This document shows, one piece after another, positions 62,823-64,000 of a stretch of DNA of 64,000 bases. Where the stretch lies: positions 60,685 through 124,684 of the forward strand of contig NZ_FUID01000014.1 of assembly GCF_900163635.1 (NCBI RefSeq), in the 5' to 3' direction. How positions within the stretch are numbered: the first letter of the stretch is position 1; every line of letters begins with the position of its first letter. Below the pieces are notes generated by a model, which did no database searches, was not told where the DNA came from, and saw only the letters and a program-made list of their open reading frames with translations. Made by a program: the position numbers and the translations under genes. This stretch comes from Leucobacter sp. 7(1). Lineage in GTDB: Bacteria; Actinomycetota; Actinomycetes; Actinomycetales; Microbacteriaceae.

Positions 62823-64000
62823 TTAGTCCTCCTTTGCTCCCTCGAACTGGGCCTTGAACTCCTCGAAGGCTTCGTCTTCCTCACGGACGTACCCGGCACG
62901 GTCGCGGGCGATCGCGAGACGGCGCCCGAACACCAGCACCCCGCCGGTCGCCGCAGCCATCAGCCCACCGGCGACACCGAGCGGCCACCAGTCGCCGCCG
63001 CCGGTGTGCGCGAGCTCACCCGGAGTCCCAGGTGCGACCGGTTCCTCTGGAGTGTCGGTGACGGTGGTGGTCTCATCCGGTGCGCCGCAGACGCCACGGT
63101 GCAGGATCGTCCCGTCCTCGTCGGTGACGGTCTCCACCCAGTAGTAGGTGCCTGCCCTCTCGAAGATCACCTCATCAGAGGCATACTCACCCGGCCCATC
63201 CAGATCGATCACCTTCGAGGCGAACACCAGCTCGTCCGCGGTGCAGGTAGCGGTGTCGCCGTCCTGCCGGTACGCCTCGAACACCAGGCGTGCCCCGTCG
63301 GGGACGGTGCCGGTGACGGTCGCGACGTCATGCGCCGGATCACCGAGCTTCACGGTCGGGACGGCGTTCGTCTTCACGATTAGCTCCTCCGGGTGCTCTT
63401 TGACCACCGTCGTCTCACCCGGCGCCCCGCAGGTGCCCTCGGCGATGATCTCGCCGTCGGCGTTGTAGAGGGTTTCGATCCAGTACACGTTCCCCGCCGT
63501 CTCGACGGTGGTGGTGCCGGACCGGTAGACACCCGCCTGGGTAACGGGGATCTCCTCGCTGACGTAGAACGGGGTCTCGCACACCGGATCGGTGTCCGCC
63601 GGGTGGGGCCCGTAGGCGCGGAACACGAGGTAGGCGCCTTCGGGAATGGTCGTGCCCTGCACCAGCGCCGTGTCCGAGAAGGGTTCGCCGACGAACGCTT
63701 CCGGTGTCGCCTGCGTCACCACCGAGACGGGCACCTCCGTATTGGTGGGTGGGACGTAGAAGCGTTCCAGCACATCCGCCGGAGAGGAAGTGTAGGGCTG
63801 CACGCGGTCGTCGCCGGTGAAGGTGGTGATGAGGACGTAGAAGCCGGGCTCGGTCGGCACGATCTTGTCCTCGTCCGTGTATCCGAGCTTGTACACCCCA
63901 TTCCGGGCCGGCGTCGTAAGCTCCGTCAGCACTGGGGCACCGTTCAGGTCGAGATCATCGGTGAGTTCCGCATCCGACGCGAACGGGCCGTAGACGGTGT
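62823..64000 (-). CDS. LAHTG-anchored repeat surface protein (5' partial)
   Basis: The frame is open to the right edge (TVYGPFASDAELTDDLDLNG…), so the N-terminus is missing; about 392 residues are visible. Two full repeats and one partial repeat (DTALVQG…C…YWIETL…GTCGAPGETT; DVATVTG…C…YYWVETV…GVCGAPDETTT) precede a sortase signal LAHTG (63000-63014), a TM helix (VAGGLMAAATGGVLVFGRRL) and a charged tail. The same repeat and anchor design occurs in the resident LARTG protein at 8.3-11.6 kb. Cargo of the comM element. Confidence 0.85.
   Translation of the reverse strand, partial: TVYGPFASDAELTDDLDLNGAPVLTELTTPARNGVYKLGYTDEDKIVPTEPGFYVLITTFTGDDRVQPYTSSPADVLERFYVPPTNTEVPVSVVTQATPEAFVGEPFSDTALVQGTTIPEGAYLVFRAYGPHPADTDPVCETPFYVSEEIPVTQAGVYRSGTTTVETAGNVYWIETLYNADGEIIAEGTCGAPGETTVVKEHPEELIVKTNAVPTVKLGDPAHDVATVTGTVPDGARLVFEAYRQDGDTATCTADELVFASKVIDLDGPGEYASDEVIFERAGTYYWVETVTDEDGTILHRGVCGAPDETTTVTDTPEEPVAPGTPGELAHTGGGDWWPLGVAGGLMAAATGGVLVFGRRLAIARDRAGYVREEDEAFEEFKAQFEGAKED

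Larger units (their letters stand above)
57271..64000. mobile_element. Integrative (conjugative/mobilisable) element in comM, left part
   Basis: Begins at the comM break and continues past the right edge. Contents in order: serine recombinase, 66-aa protein, DUF4913-like protein, SSB-like protein, VirD4/TraG-like ATPase, hypothetical protein and an LAHTG surface protein. No relaxase or replication gene is visible so far, so conjugative versus mobilisable cannot be decided. Confidence 0.88.

Overview
This is a high-GC actinobacterial chromosome segment, most likely from the Microbacteriaceae and possibly Leucobacter-like. The evidence is the roughly two-thirds GC composition, frequent GTG starts, and families typical of actinobacteria (UPF0182, DUF3039, DUF2469, DIP1984, imuA-imuB-dnaE2, fused CDP-glycerol glycerophosphotransferases, LAXTG-type sortase signals). 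The genus is an inference from gene content.

Layout. 1-8.2 kb: the end of a UPF0182 membrane protein, an AAA ATPase, a siderophore-interacting protein with a candidate iron box, an epoxide-hydrolase-like gene paired with a YdeI-like gene opposite a WYL regulator, and two identical initiator tRNAs. 8.3-15.8 kb: a cell-surface block with a thioester-domain, multi-repeat LARTG protein (frameshifted as read), an HtrA-type protease and a two-domain teichoic-acid-type polymerase. 15.8-29.6 kb: a catabolic block with a beta-decarboxylating dehydrogenase, an aldehyde dehydrogenase, an SDR, an amidase, a complete Dpp/Opp-type ABC importer and a GntR/FCD regulator. The divergent promoters at both ends of this block share the 13-mer TGGTAAGGCCACT. 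29.6-38.3 kb: an MFS transporter facing an Lrp-type regulator, then envelope-glycan genes (GT2, CDP-glycerol transferase, ABC-2 export pair) and another ABC pair. 38.3-46.9 kb: DUF3039, nicotinate phosphoribosyltransferase, and the imuA-imuB-dnaE2 mutasome operon behind a perfect LexA box, followed by DUF2469 and DIP1984 genes.

47.2-55.8 kb is a catabolic island: a LivKGFHM-type importer, an AraC regulator, a benzaldehyde-dehydrogenase-like gene and an aryl-alcohol-dehydrogenase-like gene. It lies between DUF2469 and yraN-comM, which sit close together in related genomes. Two of its genes are frameshifted at simple repeats.

At 57.27 kb comM/yifB is cut just after its Walker B motif by a mobile element that begins with a large serine recombinase. 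The element carries conjugation-type genes (VirD4/TraG-like ATPase, SSB-like protein, DUF4913-like protein) and a LAHTG surface protein that runs off the right edge. The repeat domain of this surface protein is the same as in the resident LARTG protein at 8.3-11.6 kb. The rest of comM should lie beyond the right edge.

Three coding sequences (8.8, 48.65 and 54.45 kb) are broken at homopolymers or a short tandem repeat. Assembly error, decay and slippage-based variation cannot be told apart without reads.
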